Assembly (NCBI RefSeq): GCF_030065675.1 | Contig: NZ_JASJDK010000015.1 | Coordinates: 1-64,000, forward strand | DNA: 64,000 nt | Reading direction: 5' to 3' | Source of the DNA: Mastigocoleus sp. MO_188.B34 | Lineage (GTDB): Bacteria; Cyanobacteriota; Cyanobacteriia; Cyanobacteriales; Nostocaceae | Shown: piece by piece, positions 17,702 through 27,761 of the stretch | Layout: every line of letters starts with the position of its first letter | Position numbering within the stretch: position 1 is the first letter of the stretch | Program-made: the position numbers and the translations under genes | Notes under the pieces: generated by a model | What the model was told of the DNA's origin: nothing | Databases searched by the model: none | Seen by the model: the letters and a program-made list of their open reading frames with translations, nothing else

Positions 17702-17801
17702 GAGTCATTAATAATTAATTATTAGCCATGAGCTATTAGTACGTTGGTAAAATAACTCATAACTAATTCATAATTAACAACTTATAACTAATAAGCGGTA
17801 A

Positions 17802-18227
17802 CTACCACAAGGCACGAATTGGTTCGCTATTATCGCCACCATTAGTTACTTCACCATTTCCGTCACCGCTAACTCCCCCATCATTTCCTTCACCATTTCC
17901 TTGAGCGCTTCCATCTTGAATAGTTGTTTGATTGCTCTCTTGGTTTTGTTGGGTGCCGGAAGTATTGTTATTCTGGCTTACTTCAACAGAAGGATCTGTA
18001 CTAGAGGGCTTTTGAGCTACAGTGCTACCATTGTTAGCATTTCCAGATGATTGCTTAGCTGTTGTGCTATTAACATTAATATTGGCTGGGAGAACGCTGG
18101 ATTCTTTATCAGACGTTTTCGGACCTTGAGCGTTACGTCCATCCATTGGAAAACTTATTCCCAATAGGGTCCCGAGTAAAATTGCTAAGCCTCCAGCCAT
18201 TAAAACCAGTGGTGTCCATCTACCCAT
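17802..18227 (-). CDS. Membrane-anchored low-complexity protein, hypothetical
   Basis: Taken from the ATG giving MGRWTPLVLMAGGLAILLGTL, a single signal-anchor helix (141 residues); a TTG at 18263 would add 12. The rest is a disordered Asn/Gln/Ser/Thr/Gly-rich stretch ending in a Gly/Asp/Asn-rich segment (GEGNDGGVSGDGNGE) and EPIRALW. No domain is visible. It is probably exported across the plasma or thylakoid membrane with a flexible tail. It lies 100 bp upstream of thiO-thiG on the same strand, possibly co-transcribed. Function unknown. Confidence 0.6.
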   Translation of the reverse strand: MGRWTPLVLMAGGLAILLGTLLGISFPMDGRNAQGPKTSDKESSVLPANINVNSTTAKQSSGNANNGSTVAQKPSSTDPSVEVSQNNNTSGTQQNQESNQTTIQDGSAQGNGEGNDGGVSGDGNGEVTNGGDNSEPIRALW

Positions 18228-18368
18228 TTTCTGTTTTTCCTTTTCTAGCCAAAGATTGTACAAACATTCTTTTGGGAACCTCGTCCCCAGAATTTATCTA
18301 TTTGTGTCGTAATTAATTAGTTAAATTAACTCTCACCTTAGTTTGAAATACACAAACAAAAGTCTGAT

Positions 18369-18581
18369 TCAGGAGAATGGGGAGGTGGGAAAATCCGCCT
18401 GTGGCACTTCACCTGTTGGTTTTACTATACGGGTTCCGCAGATAATAGCATACTCATAGTTTATTACTTTAGCGTTTTGATTGTAAAGTTCAATGCTGTT
18501 TTGCACCAAAATTTTACGGAGATTATCTACAACTGTATGCCACCAGCTAAAATCCTTCGAAGTACCCCATTCAACCAGCTA
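18369..18581 (-). pseudogene. Open frame of about 69 codons without a normal start; possible hidden or decayed gene
   Basis: The minus strand from a TAG ending at 18582 reads without interruption to a TGA at 18369-18371. The translation has the feel of a real protein: VEWGTSKDFSWWHTVVDNLR then KILVQNSIELYNQNAKVINY and EYAIICGTRIVKPTGEVPQ. There is no ATG, and the only usual starts are TTG/GTG one third of the way in. An AGGA lies just ahead of the first CTG. It may be the 3' remnant of a gene, or use a rare start. The family is not recognised. It fills the gap between the divergent gene at 18227 and cimA. Confidence 0.35.
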
Positions 18582-18730
18582 TTCCTAAGTTATTACAACT
18601 AGCACTTGGGAGTTTTGTAAGAGTTTTTTGTTGTATTGCTTTTTGTGTACCTACACATTCCTTTTTAACTTTTGTTATCATCCATCCTTGACTTTACCCA
18701 CATTTTTCCTCTTCACCCATCTTTTAACTT

Positions 18731-20359
18731 ATGAGTGCAAATTCTGAGCGCCAAATTTGGATCTATGACACCACCCTTCGGGATGGTATGCAGTGTGAAG
18801 GTCTATCAGTTTCCATAGAAGATAAATTACGTATTGCTCGTTGCCTAGACCGTTTAGGAGTTCCTTTCATTGAAGGCGGTTGGCCTGGAGCAAATCCTAA
18901 AGATGTACAGTTTTTTTGGGAGTTACAAGAAGAACCGCTCGAACAGGCAGAAATTGTTCCTTTTTGCTTTACTCGGCGTCCCAATATCACTGCTGCCAAA
19001 GATCCAATGTTACAAGCAATTATTGCTGCTGGTACTCGTTGGGTGACAATTGTTGGTAAGTCTTGGGACTTACATGTCAAAGAAGGTCTTAAGACTACTT
19101 TAACAGAAAACCTAGGGATGATAGATGATACAATAAAATACTTAATTTCTCAAGGACGTCGGGTAATATACGATGCGGAGCATTGGTTTGATGGTTACAA
19201 GCATAATCCAGACTATGCACTCCAGACTCTAACAACAGCTCTTGATGCTGGGGCAGAATGGTTAGTATTATGCGATACAAATGGTGGAAAACTGCCAAAT
19301 GAGATTACTCAAGTAGTTACGGATGTTGTTGGATCTCTTCCTACTGGAATTCAGCTTGGCATTCATACCCACAATGATTCCGATACTGCGGTAGCTAATG
19401 CTTTGGCTGCGGTGACGGCAGGAGCAAATATGGTACAGGGTACAATTAATGGCTATGGCGAACGCTGCGGTAATGCCAATCTTTGTTCTGTAATTCCCAA
19501 TTTACAAATTAAATTAGGGTACAACTGTATAGAAAATACCCAGCTCTCCAAGCTAACGGAAACCAGTAGATTTGTAAGTGAAGTTGTAAATCTGGCTCCC
19601 AACGTACATGCTCCTTTTGTTGGTAATTCAGCTTTTGCTCACAAAGGGGGAATGCATGTTAGCGCAGTGGAACGTAATCCCCTTACTTATGAACATATTG
19701 AACCCGAACGAATTGGTAACTCTCGTCGGATTGTAGTTTCCGAGCAATCAGGAGCAAGTAATATTTTGGCGAAAGCTCGTAGCTTTGGGATTAAATTGGA
19801 AAAAGATAATCCTGCAACCAAACAAATTTTGCACAATCTCAAGCAACTAGAGCATGAAGGTTATCAATTTGAGGCTGCTGAGGCAAGTTTTGAGTTGCTC
19901 CTACGCGGTGCTTTAGGAGAACGGCGACAATTTTTTCAGATCAAAGGCTTTCAAGTCCATTGCGATCTAGTTCAACACCTAGAAAAGAGTTTAGAAAATG
20001 GGGATGCATTGGCAACTGTCAAAATTGCTGTGAACGGTCAAGATATTTTAGAAGCGGCGGAAGGTATAGGACCAGTAGCAGCCCTCGACGCTGCCCTACG
20101 CAAAGCTTTGACAAACTTCTATCCCCAGATCGCAATGTTTGAATTGACGGATTATAAAGTCAGGATTCTCAACGGACATACGGGAACAGCAGCGAAAACC
20201 CGAGTATTAGTTGGATCCGGTAATGGTCGTCAGCGTTGGACAACTGTCGGAGTTTCAAGCAATATTTTGACTGCTTCCTATCAAGCAGTGGTGGATGGAT
20301 TGGAATACGGTTTAATGCTCCATTCTCAAACTCAAACAGAAATAGGTACATCCAGTTAA
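18731..20359 (+). CDS. cimA: (R)-citramalate synthase
   Basis: A 542-residue enzyme of the isopropylmalate/homocitrate synthase superfamily that condenses acetyl-CoA with pyruvate to citramalate, the pyruvate route to isoleucine. The TIM barrel begins with IYDTTLRDGMQCEG (catalytic Arg and metal Asp at residues 13-19), followed by HTHNDSDTAVANALAA (metal His) and GTINGYGERCGNANL. Residues 380-535 form the leucine-type regulatory domain that usually confers isoleucine inhibition. The GM(Q)CEG variant after DTTLRDG and the overall length fit citramalate synthase rather than LeuA. The gene is monocistronic and ends at the hairpin at 20402. Confidence 0.9.
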   Translation: MSANSERQIWIYDTTLRDGMQCEGLSVSIEDKLRIARCLDRLGVPFIEGGWPGANPKDVQFFWELQEEPLEQAEIVPFCFTRRPNITAAKDPMLQAIIAAGTRWVTIVGKSWDLHVKEGLKTTLTENLGMIDDTIKYLISQGRRVIYDAEHWFDGYKHNPDYALQTLTTALDAGAEWLVLCDTNGGKLPNEITQVVTDVVGSLPTGIQLGIHTHNDSDTAVANALAAVTAGANMVQGTINGYGERCGNANLCSVIPNLQIKLGYNCIENTQLSKLTETSRFVSEVVNLAPNVHAPFVGNSAFAHKGGMHVSAVERNPLTYEHIEPERIGNSRRIVVSEQSGASNILAKARSFGIKLEKDNPATKQILHNLKQLEHEGYQFEAAEASFELLLRGALGERRQFFQIKGFQVHCDLVQHLEKSLENGDALATVKIAVNGQDILEAAEGIGPVAALDAALRKALTNFYPQIAMFELTDYKVRILNGHTGTAAKTRVLVGSGNGRQRWTTVGVSSNILTASYQAVVDGLEYGLMLHSQTQTEIGTSS

Positions 20360-20401
20360 ATTGTCAAGCTTAAAAGTGAGTATTAAGTACAGATTTGAAA
20401 C

Positions 20402-20430
20402 AAGTGCTCTAAGCGGGCACTTAATTTTCT
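20402..20430 (+). terminator. cimA terminator
   Basis: AAGTGCTC (20402-20409) and GGGCACTT (20415-20422) form an 8-bp stem with one G-T pair and a 5-nt loop, followed by AATTTTCT. Confidence 0.6.
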
Positions 20431-20460
20431 GTTAGTTTCCAGTTCAAAATCAAATCCAAC

Positions 20461-20580
20461 ACCAAACAAGTATGTTTGGTAAGTCGATCTAAGTGTCAGA
20501 CAAATTGCCAATCCCAGACAGATTAACTTTTCTCACTCCCACACCCAAACAGGCGATCGGCAATCTGTTTTAACTGACAG
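20461..20580. repeat. Cluster of inverted repeats in the cimA downstream gap
   Basis: ACCAAACA-AGTA-TGTTTGGT (20461-20480) is a perfect 8-bp hairpin. Right after it TGTCAG/CTGACA and ATTGCC/GGCAAT form nested arms spanning roughly 20494-20580, with a HIP1-like GGCGATCGG inside. No coding frame is found in 20360-20668. Confidence 0.5.
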
Positions 20581-20668
20581 TTGATAGTAATTTGAAACGC
20601 TTATAACGCTTTCATATTAGTCAAAAGGACTCAATTTAGTTTTACATTAAGCAAAGCTTTGTTTTTGT

Positions 20669-20905
20669 TTAAGCAAAGCTGTCCCATGCTTGTGTAACTA
20701 CTTGACTTAACCAGCGTCTTTGTTGCTTGCTCAGTAAAGGGTCATCGGCGAGCACTTGAGCCGTTAATTCATCCAAGGATTGACCCTGGGAACTGACGAT
20801 TTTGATGACTCCTGCAATTGCAGCAGCAACCATTTCTTCGTCAACTACTGGCTTTTGTTGCCAATTCATTATTTCTTGCGTACTGTCTGGGATGGGATAA
20901 TTCAT
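20669..20905 (-). CDS. Small conserved protein of unknown function
   Basis: A 78-residue soluble helical protein (MNYPIPDSTQEIMNWQQKPV...). The segment EEMVAAAIAGVIKIVSSQGQSLDELTAQVLADDPLLSKQQRRWLSQVVTQAW is a single helical domain with a basic QQRRW element. No membrane helix or metal site is present. It looks like a lineage-specific cyanobacterial protein. The gene stands alone between convergent cimA and the divergent cyclase gene. Confidence 0.65.
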   Translation of the reverse strand: MNYPIPDSTQEIMNWQQKPVVDEEMVAAAIAGVIKIVSSQGQSLDELTAQVLADDPLLSKQQRRWLSQVVTQAWDSFA

Positions 20906-21072
20906 GGCGCGAGTTTACAAAAACACCTGATGAATAATTAGTGAATGATAGATTTGATGAAATCTTAATATTTGTTTACCAAATCTTTATTCTACTAATA
21001 GGGCGGAGTGTAGCGTAATTCATAGCTGGGTAAAATCTGCCTTAATGAGTATCTTGAGAGAACAAAACAAAA

Positions 21073-23199
21073 ATGAAAGAAATACTTTATTTGGAGATTC
21101 CAACACCAGATACAAATGCAGTGTGTGCTTGGCTACAAGCAGATTTCCAGCCAAAAATTGGCAAGAAGGTTATCACTGCCCAAGGCTTTTGCCTTAAAGT
21201 AAATGACACTACAGTGGAAACAGTAAGTGTTCCGGAAAATTTGCCAGCTGAACTCTCAATTTTTATTTGGTCGTTACAACGGACTACATATTTAAAAGTA
21301 TTTCGTTGGTCAGAAAAAGCTGTTCCCAAAGAACATAAATTCCTCAAGCATTTAACGGTTAGTATCAGGAAACGCTTTCCCCACAATTACCCAGAACCAC
21401 CTGCGATTGACCTGTCAAAACAGTCAATTTTTACTGCCTTAGAGCAAGATTATCCTTTGACTGTAAAATATTTTCAAAAAATGCCTAACGGTGAGTACGA
21501 TTTGAAACGAGTCTACTGGTGGGAGAAGCGTTGGCGTGAAGGGGTGCGCAATCCGCAACAACCGAAGCAAGTAGTATTTTCTCACACAAAATCCAGTAAT
21601 GAATTTAATCTCAATGTAGAAGAAAAAAAATCTTTTTACGATTTAATTTATGTTGGTGGTGCTCTGGGTGTAATTCATGCTGCGGCAATGGCAAAACTGG
21701 GTTACAAAGTATTATTAATTGAAAGATTGCCCTTTGGAAGAATGAACAGAGAATGGAATATTTCTCGCGATGAAATCCAAAGTTTAATTAATATTGGTTT
21801 GATTACTCCTGCAGAGTTAGAAACAATTATTGCCAGTGAATATAAAGATGGCTTCAATAAGTTTTTCGATGGGAATAATTCACTCAACTTAAAAGCTGAT
21901 ATATTACACACACCTACAGTGTTAAATGTAGCTTTGGATTCAGAGAAGTGGCTGCAAATGTGCGGAGAGAAATTAGTTGCAGCTGGGGGAGAAATTTTTG
22001 ATGAGACGGAGTTTGTTCGTGCCGATATTCTTCCAGAATCTGGCGAAAAATCAAATAGACAGAAGCTGATTGTAACACTGCAAGACTTAAAGACGCAAGT
22101 TGAAAAACAAGTTAGCGGTAGATTATTAGTAGACGCGATGGGAACAGCATCATCGATCGCATGGCAGTTAAACGGTGGTCGTACTTTTGATAGTGTTTGT
22201 CCTACGGTTGGGGCTGTAGTGGAGAGTGGTTTTGAGCCGGGAGTTTGGGATTCCCAATATGGAGATGTACTTAATTCCCACGGGGATATCTCTCGAGGAA
22301 GGCAGTTAATTTGGGAATTATTTCCTGGAGCAGATGAAGAATTGACTATTTACTTATTCCACTATCACCAGGTCAATAGTAAGAATCCGGGTTCCTTATT
22401 AGAGATGTATGAAGATTTTTTTACTATTTTGCCCGAATATCGCCGTTGCGATATGGACAAATTGATATGGAAAAAACCAACATTCGGTTATATTCCGGGA
22501 CATTTTAGTGTGAATAGTCGCGATCGCACTGTAGCTTATGACCGAATTATTGCGATCGGTGATGCAGCATCACTCCAGTCTCCTTTAGTGTTTACTGGTT
22601 TTGGTTCCCTAGTTCGGAATTTAGAACGCCTAACGACTTTATTAGATACAGCTTTAAAACATGACTTGCTTTCTTGGCAAAATCTTAACCAAATTCGTGC
22701 ATTTCAAAGTAACATTGCTGTAACTTGGATGTTTTCCAAGGGAATGATGGTTCCTACCGGTAAATTTATCCCTCCGGAAAGAATTAATGCAATGCTCAAT
22801 ACTTTCTTTGGGTTATTAGCTGCAGAACCCCAAGAAGTAGCAGATAACTTTATTAAAGACAGATTTGATTGGTTGACCTTCAATCGATTAGCCCTGAAAG
22901 CAGCGCGTAAAAACCCCGCATTATTACCCTGGATTTGGGAATTAGCTGGCTCCAAAGATTTAATTAGATGGGTAGGTAATTACATAAACTTTTCTCGTCA
23001 TGCACTCACAGTTGCTTTACTTAACTGGTGGTTACCTCAATCTCTCCACCTGATTCAACCTTGGTTAGAAAGGCGTCATCCAGGTTTGTGGTTGCGTTTG
23101 TTATCTCTTGCTTATGCTTTAACCGCAGGTAAAATACGAAAGCAAAACCTTACTTATCAGTTAAAAATTAAACGTAGTGAAATGAAAGTTACTGGGTGA
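21073..23199 (+). CDS. cruA: CruA/CruP-family FAD-dependent lycopene cyclase
   Basis: A 708-residue flavoprotein. The dinucleotide site is YDLIYVGGALGVIHAAAMAKLGYKVLLIER (about residues 189-218), followed by the family hallmark FGRMNREWNISRDE (221-234). LLVDAMGTASSIAWQL and FGYIPGHFSVNSRDR...RIIAIGDAASLQSPLVFTGFGSL are later flavin-contact segments. The N-terminal 185 residues and C-terminal membrane-associated helices match the long form of this family. CruA converts lycopene to gamma- or beta-carotene in Chlorobium and in cyanobacteria lacking CrtL; the paralogue CruP may have another role. The MNREWNISR form favours CruA, with moderate certainty. A promoter likely lies in the 167-bp gap upstream. 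Confidence 0.75.
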   Translation: MKEILYLEIPTPDTNAVCAWLQADFQPKIGKKVITAQGFCLKVNDTTVETVSVPENLPAELSIFIWSLQRTTYLKVFRWSEKAVPKEHKFLKHLTVSIRKRFPHNYPEPPAIDLSKQSIFTALEQDYPLTVKYFQKMPNGEYDLKRVYWWEKRWREGVRNPQQPKQVVFSHTKSSNEFNLNVEEKKSFYDLIYVGGALGVIHAAAMAKLGYKVLLIERLPFGRMNREWNISRDEIQSLINIGLITPAELETIIASEYKDGFNKFFDGNNSLNLKADILHTPTVLNVALDSEKWLQMCGEKLVAAGGEIFDETEFVRADILPESGEKSNRQKLIVTLQDLKTQVEKQVSGRLLVDAMGTASSIAWQLNGGRTFDSVCPTVGAVVESGFEPGVWDSQYGDVLNSHGDISRGRQLIWELFPGADEELTIYLFHYHQVNSKNPGSLLEMYEDFFTILPEYRRCDMDKLIWKKPTFGYIPGHFSVNSRDRTVAYDRIIAIGDAASLQSPLVFTGFGSLVRNLERLTTLLDTALKHDLLSWQNLNQIRAFQSNIAVTWMFSKGMMVPTGKFIPPERINAMLNTFFGLLAAEPQEVADNFIKDRFDWLTFNRLALKAARKNPALLPWIWELAGSKDLIRWVGNYINFSRHALTVALLNWWLPQSLHLIQPWLERRHPGLWLRLLSLAYALTAGKIRKQNLTYQLKIKRSEMKVTG

Positions 23200-23343
23200 T
23201 TGGTGTTAGCGTAAGCATGACGCATTAGCAAAGCAGGACGCAAGCACAAATACCAAGTGTCTACAGCATTATAGGTAGTTGGTAATTGGTAATTAGATTT
23301 GATATTTACAAACCTAATTCCAACACCCAATACCTAACATTTA

Positions 23344-25305
23344 TTATTCTGAGGTTGAATGGGAACGGAAATCTGGTAATTCCACAGAAGCTAAAGACTT
23401 CTTTGGATTTCGACGACGTTCTGGATAAACTACTGGTGATGGGGAATTATCGTTGTTGTAGTGGGTAAATTGTTCTGAATTAAAATCACTTTCAAAACTA
23501 CCCTCAGACCAGATCGAATCATCTGAAAAAATATCTCCTGAAGAAGTATTTTCTGAAGAATCTTTTCGATTCCCAAATTTATCATCAAGGCGTTTGCTGT
23601 CAGTTGAATTTGCAACAGGTTCCCAAACAGTGTTATCAGGATTATGAACATCATCTACATCTTCAGATTGAGACGCTTGAGATATTCCTTGACTGCGGAA
23701 AAACGTCTCAATTACGCTATCCAATTTTTCTTTTAAATCAGATTCTTTAAGCTCATATTCTTTGAATTCAGATTCTTTGGATTTGGCTTCTTCTAAGTCA
23801 GATTTTTCTAAATCATATTCGTCCGAATCAGAAGATTCGTGGTAAGAAATAGTTTCTGGTGTAATTTCTCGATCTATAGTTTCTTTTGCAATATCTTGAT
23901 TTATAAATTCTTGCTCTGTACTTTCTGAAGAGAAATCAGTTGTTGTTTGTTGTGGAGAAATATCTTCCTCACTTGCTTCAATATCCCAAATAGATACTTC
24001 ACTGTCAGCCTCATGGGAAATTGAAAAATTCGAATTTTCCTCCATGCTTGTATCCCAAATGTAAACTTGGGCTGAATCATCACAATCTATTTTTTCAGAT
24101 TGAGAATGACCGATAAAAGATCCGTTCGTAGTGAATATATTTTCCTTAACTGTAGAGTCCCAACCAGAAAACTCATTAACACTTTCTTGCCACATTCGAG
24201 TTTGAGAACCAGCAAAATCTTCTTCTTGAGCGTATGCTACTTCATCATCATTGAATGTATCTGCTTGTTGTTCAGACCAGGGTCGAATGGGTTGAGCATT
24301 AGTTAGAAATGACCGAAGTTTACTATTAATAGTAGATGATTGCCGAGTAAAGTTCCTCGCCTTGTTAATTGTTTCATTATCCTCTAGATCCCCCGGAACT
24401 GGTGTATCTAAACATTTACTCAAAGCAGCTTTAAACTGTAAATTTTGCCGTTGCTGACGCATTAGCCTTGTACGTAATTCTCGAGAAGCATTTTCCAATT
24501 GCGATAATTTATAGGACTGTTCAGTATATCTACTATGTAATTCAGTACATTCACGCTCTAATTGAGCCAATCTTTGCTGACTACTTTCCAAGTGAGATTT
24601 GTAACTTTCTATTAGACTTTCTTGACGCTTAATCGTTTGTGTCGAATTTTCTAAGTCCTGGAATAGTGATTCAATCTTTTCTCTGTCTGCGATACTTTCC
24701 TGGGTTTGCTGACTGAGCATGGACTCCGCAATACTTGAGCGGTTCTTTTGTTTTTGTAGAGCTTTCTGGTTATCTGCAAGAGCAGATGTAAGTTCTTCTA
24801 CTTGTTGATACAAGTTATCATTAGCTGAACGCAACTCTTGATTGAGCTCCAACAGTTGCTGAAACTCTGAATTAACAGCAGCTTGTTTTTCACTTTCGGG
24901 TTCTGCGACCCAATCTTTTTCTGATTTACTTGTTAATTCATCCTCTGAAAGATCCAAATCAGGAATACTTTCCCACTGGGCGCTGTTTAATTCCAAAATC
25001 CCATTAGATGATTCTGAATCATTATTTGTTTGGTCTTCCTCACCAATGTTCATACTCGATTCTGGGGAAGATACTTCATTTTCCCAATCATTATTTTCCC
25101 ATTCTCGATCATTGGGTATTGCTGAAACCGAAGAATTTGCTGATGGTAACTTTGGAATTACCAGATTTTCATTAGAAATAATTTCAGGATCTTCATTGGG
25201 CAAAAGTGAGTAAAAAGGACAACTTTCCTTATCCAGTTGTTGGGAATTTCCAAGACTACAGGATTCTATCAAATTTTCGTTTTCTGGGATGTCAGCTTCA
25301 TTCAT
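23344..25305 (-). CDS. Acidic coiled-coil protein with repeated Trp-Asp motifs, unknown function
   Basis: A 653-residue, very acidic cytoplasmic protein. Residues about 150-290 form a long coiled coil (LLELNQELRSANDNLYQQVEEL ... LERECTELHSRYTEQSYKLSQLENASRELRTRLMRQQRQNLQFKAALSKCL). The C-terminal half is disordered and holds scattered short motifs of similar type: FSGWDSTV, VYIWDTSM, VSIWDIEA, NTVWEPV, DSIWSEGS. A Glu/Lys/Ser-rich repeat lies at about 500-530, and a basic segment (YPERRRNPKKSLASVELPDF) is close to the end. The layout suggests a scaffold with multiple short binding motifs. It ends next to cruA in convergent orientation. Family not recognised. Confidence 0.65.
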   Translation of the reverse strand: MNEADIPENENLIESCSLGNSQQLDKESCPFYSLLPNEDPEIISNENLVIPKLPSANSSVSAIPNDREWENNDWENEVSSPESSMNIGEEDQTNNDSESSNGILELNSAQWESIPDLDLSEDELTSKSEKDWVAEPESEKQAAVNSEFQQLLELNQELRSANDNLYQQVEELTSALADNQKALQKQKNRSSIAESMLSQQTQESIADREKIESLFQDLENSTQTIKRQESLIESYKSHLESSQQRLAQLERECTELHSRYTEQSYKLSQLENASRELRTRLMRQQRQNLQFKAALSKCLDTPVPGDLEDNETINKARNFTRQSSTINSKLRSFLTNAQPIRPWSEQQADTFNDDEVAYAQEEDFAGSQTRMWQESVNEFSGWDSTVKENIFTTNGSFIGHSQSEKIDCDDSAQVYIWDTSMEENSNFSISHEADSEVSIWDIEASEEDISPQQTTTDFSSESTEQEFINQDIAKETIDREITPETISYHESSDSDEYDLEKSDLEEAKSKESEFKEYELKESDLKEKLDSVIETFFRSQGISQASQSEDVDDVHNPDNTVWEPVANSTDSKRLDDKFGNRKDSSENTSSGDIFSDDSIWSEGSFESDFNSEQFTHYNNDNSPSPVVYPERRRNPKKSLASVELPDFRSHSTSE

Positions 25306-27070
25306 TACTCTTCACCAAGCAGCGATAAATTGCAAATAACCAACGAAAGCCTCACCTATGGCAAGTAGTTGCCAGATATATTCTTGTAAGTTATATTCTC
25401 GTCAGATATAAATTGACTTTAGAGAACAAGAATAACTTGTTTATCCATAAGTTTACGAACGTTTCTATAATCTTCCAATGATGGATTGTATTTGCAGCTA
25501 ATCCGAAATAGTTCCTTTATATAAATAAACTTCCAGAATTTAGCTTTTTCTAAGTTCAGATAGTTTTCTATGGCTTACAAATATATTTTTTGTAATCCTA
25601 TTGAAGTTATAACATTGGAATTTTGGATCGTGTATATGGAGATCATTCTCTCCAAATACTCAAAATCAGCATATTAGACAAGCCCAAAAGTACAAATACA
25701 AACTTTATTTGGTTATTTCCTAACAGACTTATTGCAAAATTGTTGCTTTAAAAAAATTGAATCTAGGCTTTTTATACATTTATATTATAAAATTGCAGTT
25801 AAGTGTTATACAAAATAACTATTACTTGTCTAACAAAATATACTTTACTAATGCTTATATCTTTTGTCACTACCCTCAAGGGTATAATTTTTGTATGCAA
25901 AGTATCTTAAATTACTAAGTGCTACCAAGCGTATTAAAAAAAGTCTTTGTTTACGCTGTATTTATGCTAATAATTATTGATTTTTCATTACTAGATATAT
26001 TTAATAATTCTACACAGTAAAAATTGAATAAATATATAGTCACCAGTAAAACAGTATACAAATCTTAATGATAGATGTTAGGTATTTATGTATCTATTTA
26101 AAATCAGCAAATCATATAGTCACAAAATCAAAAAAGTTAATTGCCGAATTTTATTTGTGTAAGACTCAAAAATATAAAAATATAATTATTATATTTGCTG
26201 TATTTAAGTTAGTATCTATCGTTTGCTAATGGAAATAAATATATGTTCTCATTATTTTTTTAATAATTAAATAAGTCTAGAATTAAGTTCTTTATCAAAA
26301 ATTAGATTTTAAGTGAGTAAATTTTCCTTATAGTCCGTTTTTAAGTACATATCTTAAATTAGATGGTAAATTTTATTAAAATCTCATTTTGATAGTTGAA
26401 TACCTAAAATTAATATATTTTGCATTAGTAATATTTGATTAAAAATTAACTTGTAAAAAATTATTTTTTATTTTTAACTGGCTATCTTCTTATCATAGGA
26501 GCTGCAAACATCAGCTTTTTTCATGCCTATAAATGATTTATTATTACGTGATTAGTTGTTAAGAGTTAAGATATATACTAGTATTTGCAGACTTTTTATA
26601 CATAAAGATAAGTGTTTTAAAGTAAGTAATTTGTTGGTGCAAACACTTAAGATTGAATTTATTGTCCGAACGTATTTTAGTGTAATCACTGAAGCTAAAA
26701 ACTGTTTTACAAGTGCAATATAATATACATTACGTGAACTCATAAACAAACATATTGATGGGTAGTATTAGAACCTGCAAATACTTAAATATGCATTTAT
26801 AAAATGACTTAAATATGGAAATAGTCTGGTAATATAACACTGATATAAATTTCAAAAGTGCTAATATTGCTGAACAACAAAATAAAGTCGACTTGTAATC
26901 CTAACTGTATTTAATTAGTTAACTTAAATATTAAGATATATGTATTACTTGTCATTTAGTTAAATTTTGTAGGGATGCATGTCACATTTGAAACTGAGAT
27001 AATATTGATTGTCATTTGATTCAAGTTGAACTTGCTAAATCAAATGATTTTTCTCGAGGGCAGAATAACT
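25306..27070. other. Long AT-rich non-coding region (about 1.7 kb)
   Basis: Very AT-rich, with no frame that has a ribosome site or protein-like composition. It separates the divergent coiled-coil gene and the partner-switching locus. Many TATA-like hexamers occur, so single promoters cannot be assigned. It would be large enough for non-coding RNAs, but none was recognised. Confidence 0.5.
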
Positions 27071-27709
27071 GTGATTCAAATATTTAGTAAGTTTCTAGAA
27101 AATTTATTTAATCAGGAACAGATTGAAAAAGCACATGTGTTTGGTTGCTTTGTAGATAAGCCATCCAATCAAGAGCATTTAACTTTAAGCTTTGCTCCAT
27201 CTGCAATCCCGCTTCAAAAGCGCTGGCGGAATAATGGTTTATCAGCTGACTTCGTTGCTAATTACTTGTGTACTTTTTTCCCAGGTAATGACGAAAGTGG
27301 TGCCTCTGAGGATCATCATTTGGAAGTTAAAAGCGCTGTAAGTTATGTTGCCAACGAATTATTTGAGAATGCGATGAAGTATTGTGATGAAAAAGCTTCT
27401 TATCCTATTACTTTTCACGTTCGATTAGAAACTGATAAAATCTTTCTTTTTATAGATAATAGTGTGATTCCCGCACGGGCTGAAAAATTTAAGGAATTTA
27501 TCAGAGAGCTCTTAGATTCCGACCCAAATGAACTATACATTGAGCAGTTGGAAAAAAATGCTGACCAGGATGATAATACTACTAGTTCTGGATTAGGTTT
27601 TATTACTATGATGACTGATTATTCTGCTAAATTAGCTTGGAAATTCCAAACTATTGAGCAAGCTTCACCGGTAATGGCAGTAACTACTATGGTTGAATTA
27701 CCAGTTTGA
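27071..27709 (+). CDS. HATPase-type anti-sigma/partner-switching kinase (Slr1861/SiaB-like)
   Basis: A 212-residue cytoplasmic protein with a divergent GHKL ATPase fold. The N-box is NELFENAMKYC (about residues 95-105) and the lid glycines are SSGLGF (172-177). The first box reads FIDNS, with the Asp but not the usual Gly. Such kinases phosphorylate the serine of a STAS antagonist and release or bind a target. I chose the GTG at 27071 because the sequence from there (VIQIFSKFLE) aligns with the start of the fused paralogue at 30701 (VQIFGDFIE); a TTG at 27026 would add 15 residues. The STAS gene follows 52 bp later. Confidence 0.75.
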   Translation: MIQIFSKFLENLFNQEQIEKAHVFGCFVDKPSNQEHLTLSFAPSAIPLQKRWRNNGLSADFVANYLCTFFPGNDESGASEDHHLEVKSAVSYVANELFENAMKYCDEKASYPITFHVRLETDKIFLFIDNSVIPARAEKFKEFIRELLDSDPNELYIEQLEKNADQDDNTTSSGLGFITMMTDYSAKLAWKFQTIEQASPVMAVTTMVELPV

Positions 27710-27761
27710 AGTAGAAGTAAATACGTTAATAAAACTAACTTGACAAAGGAGAATTTGAAAT

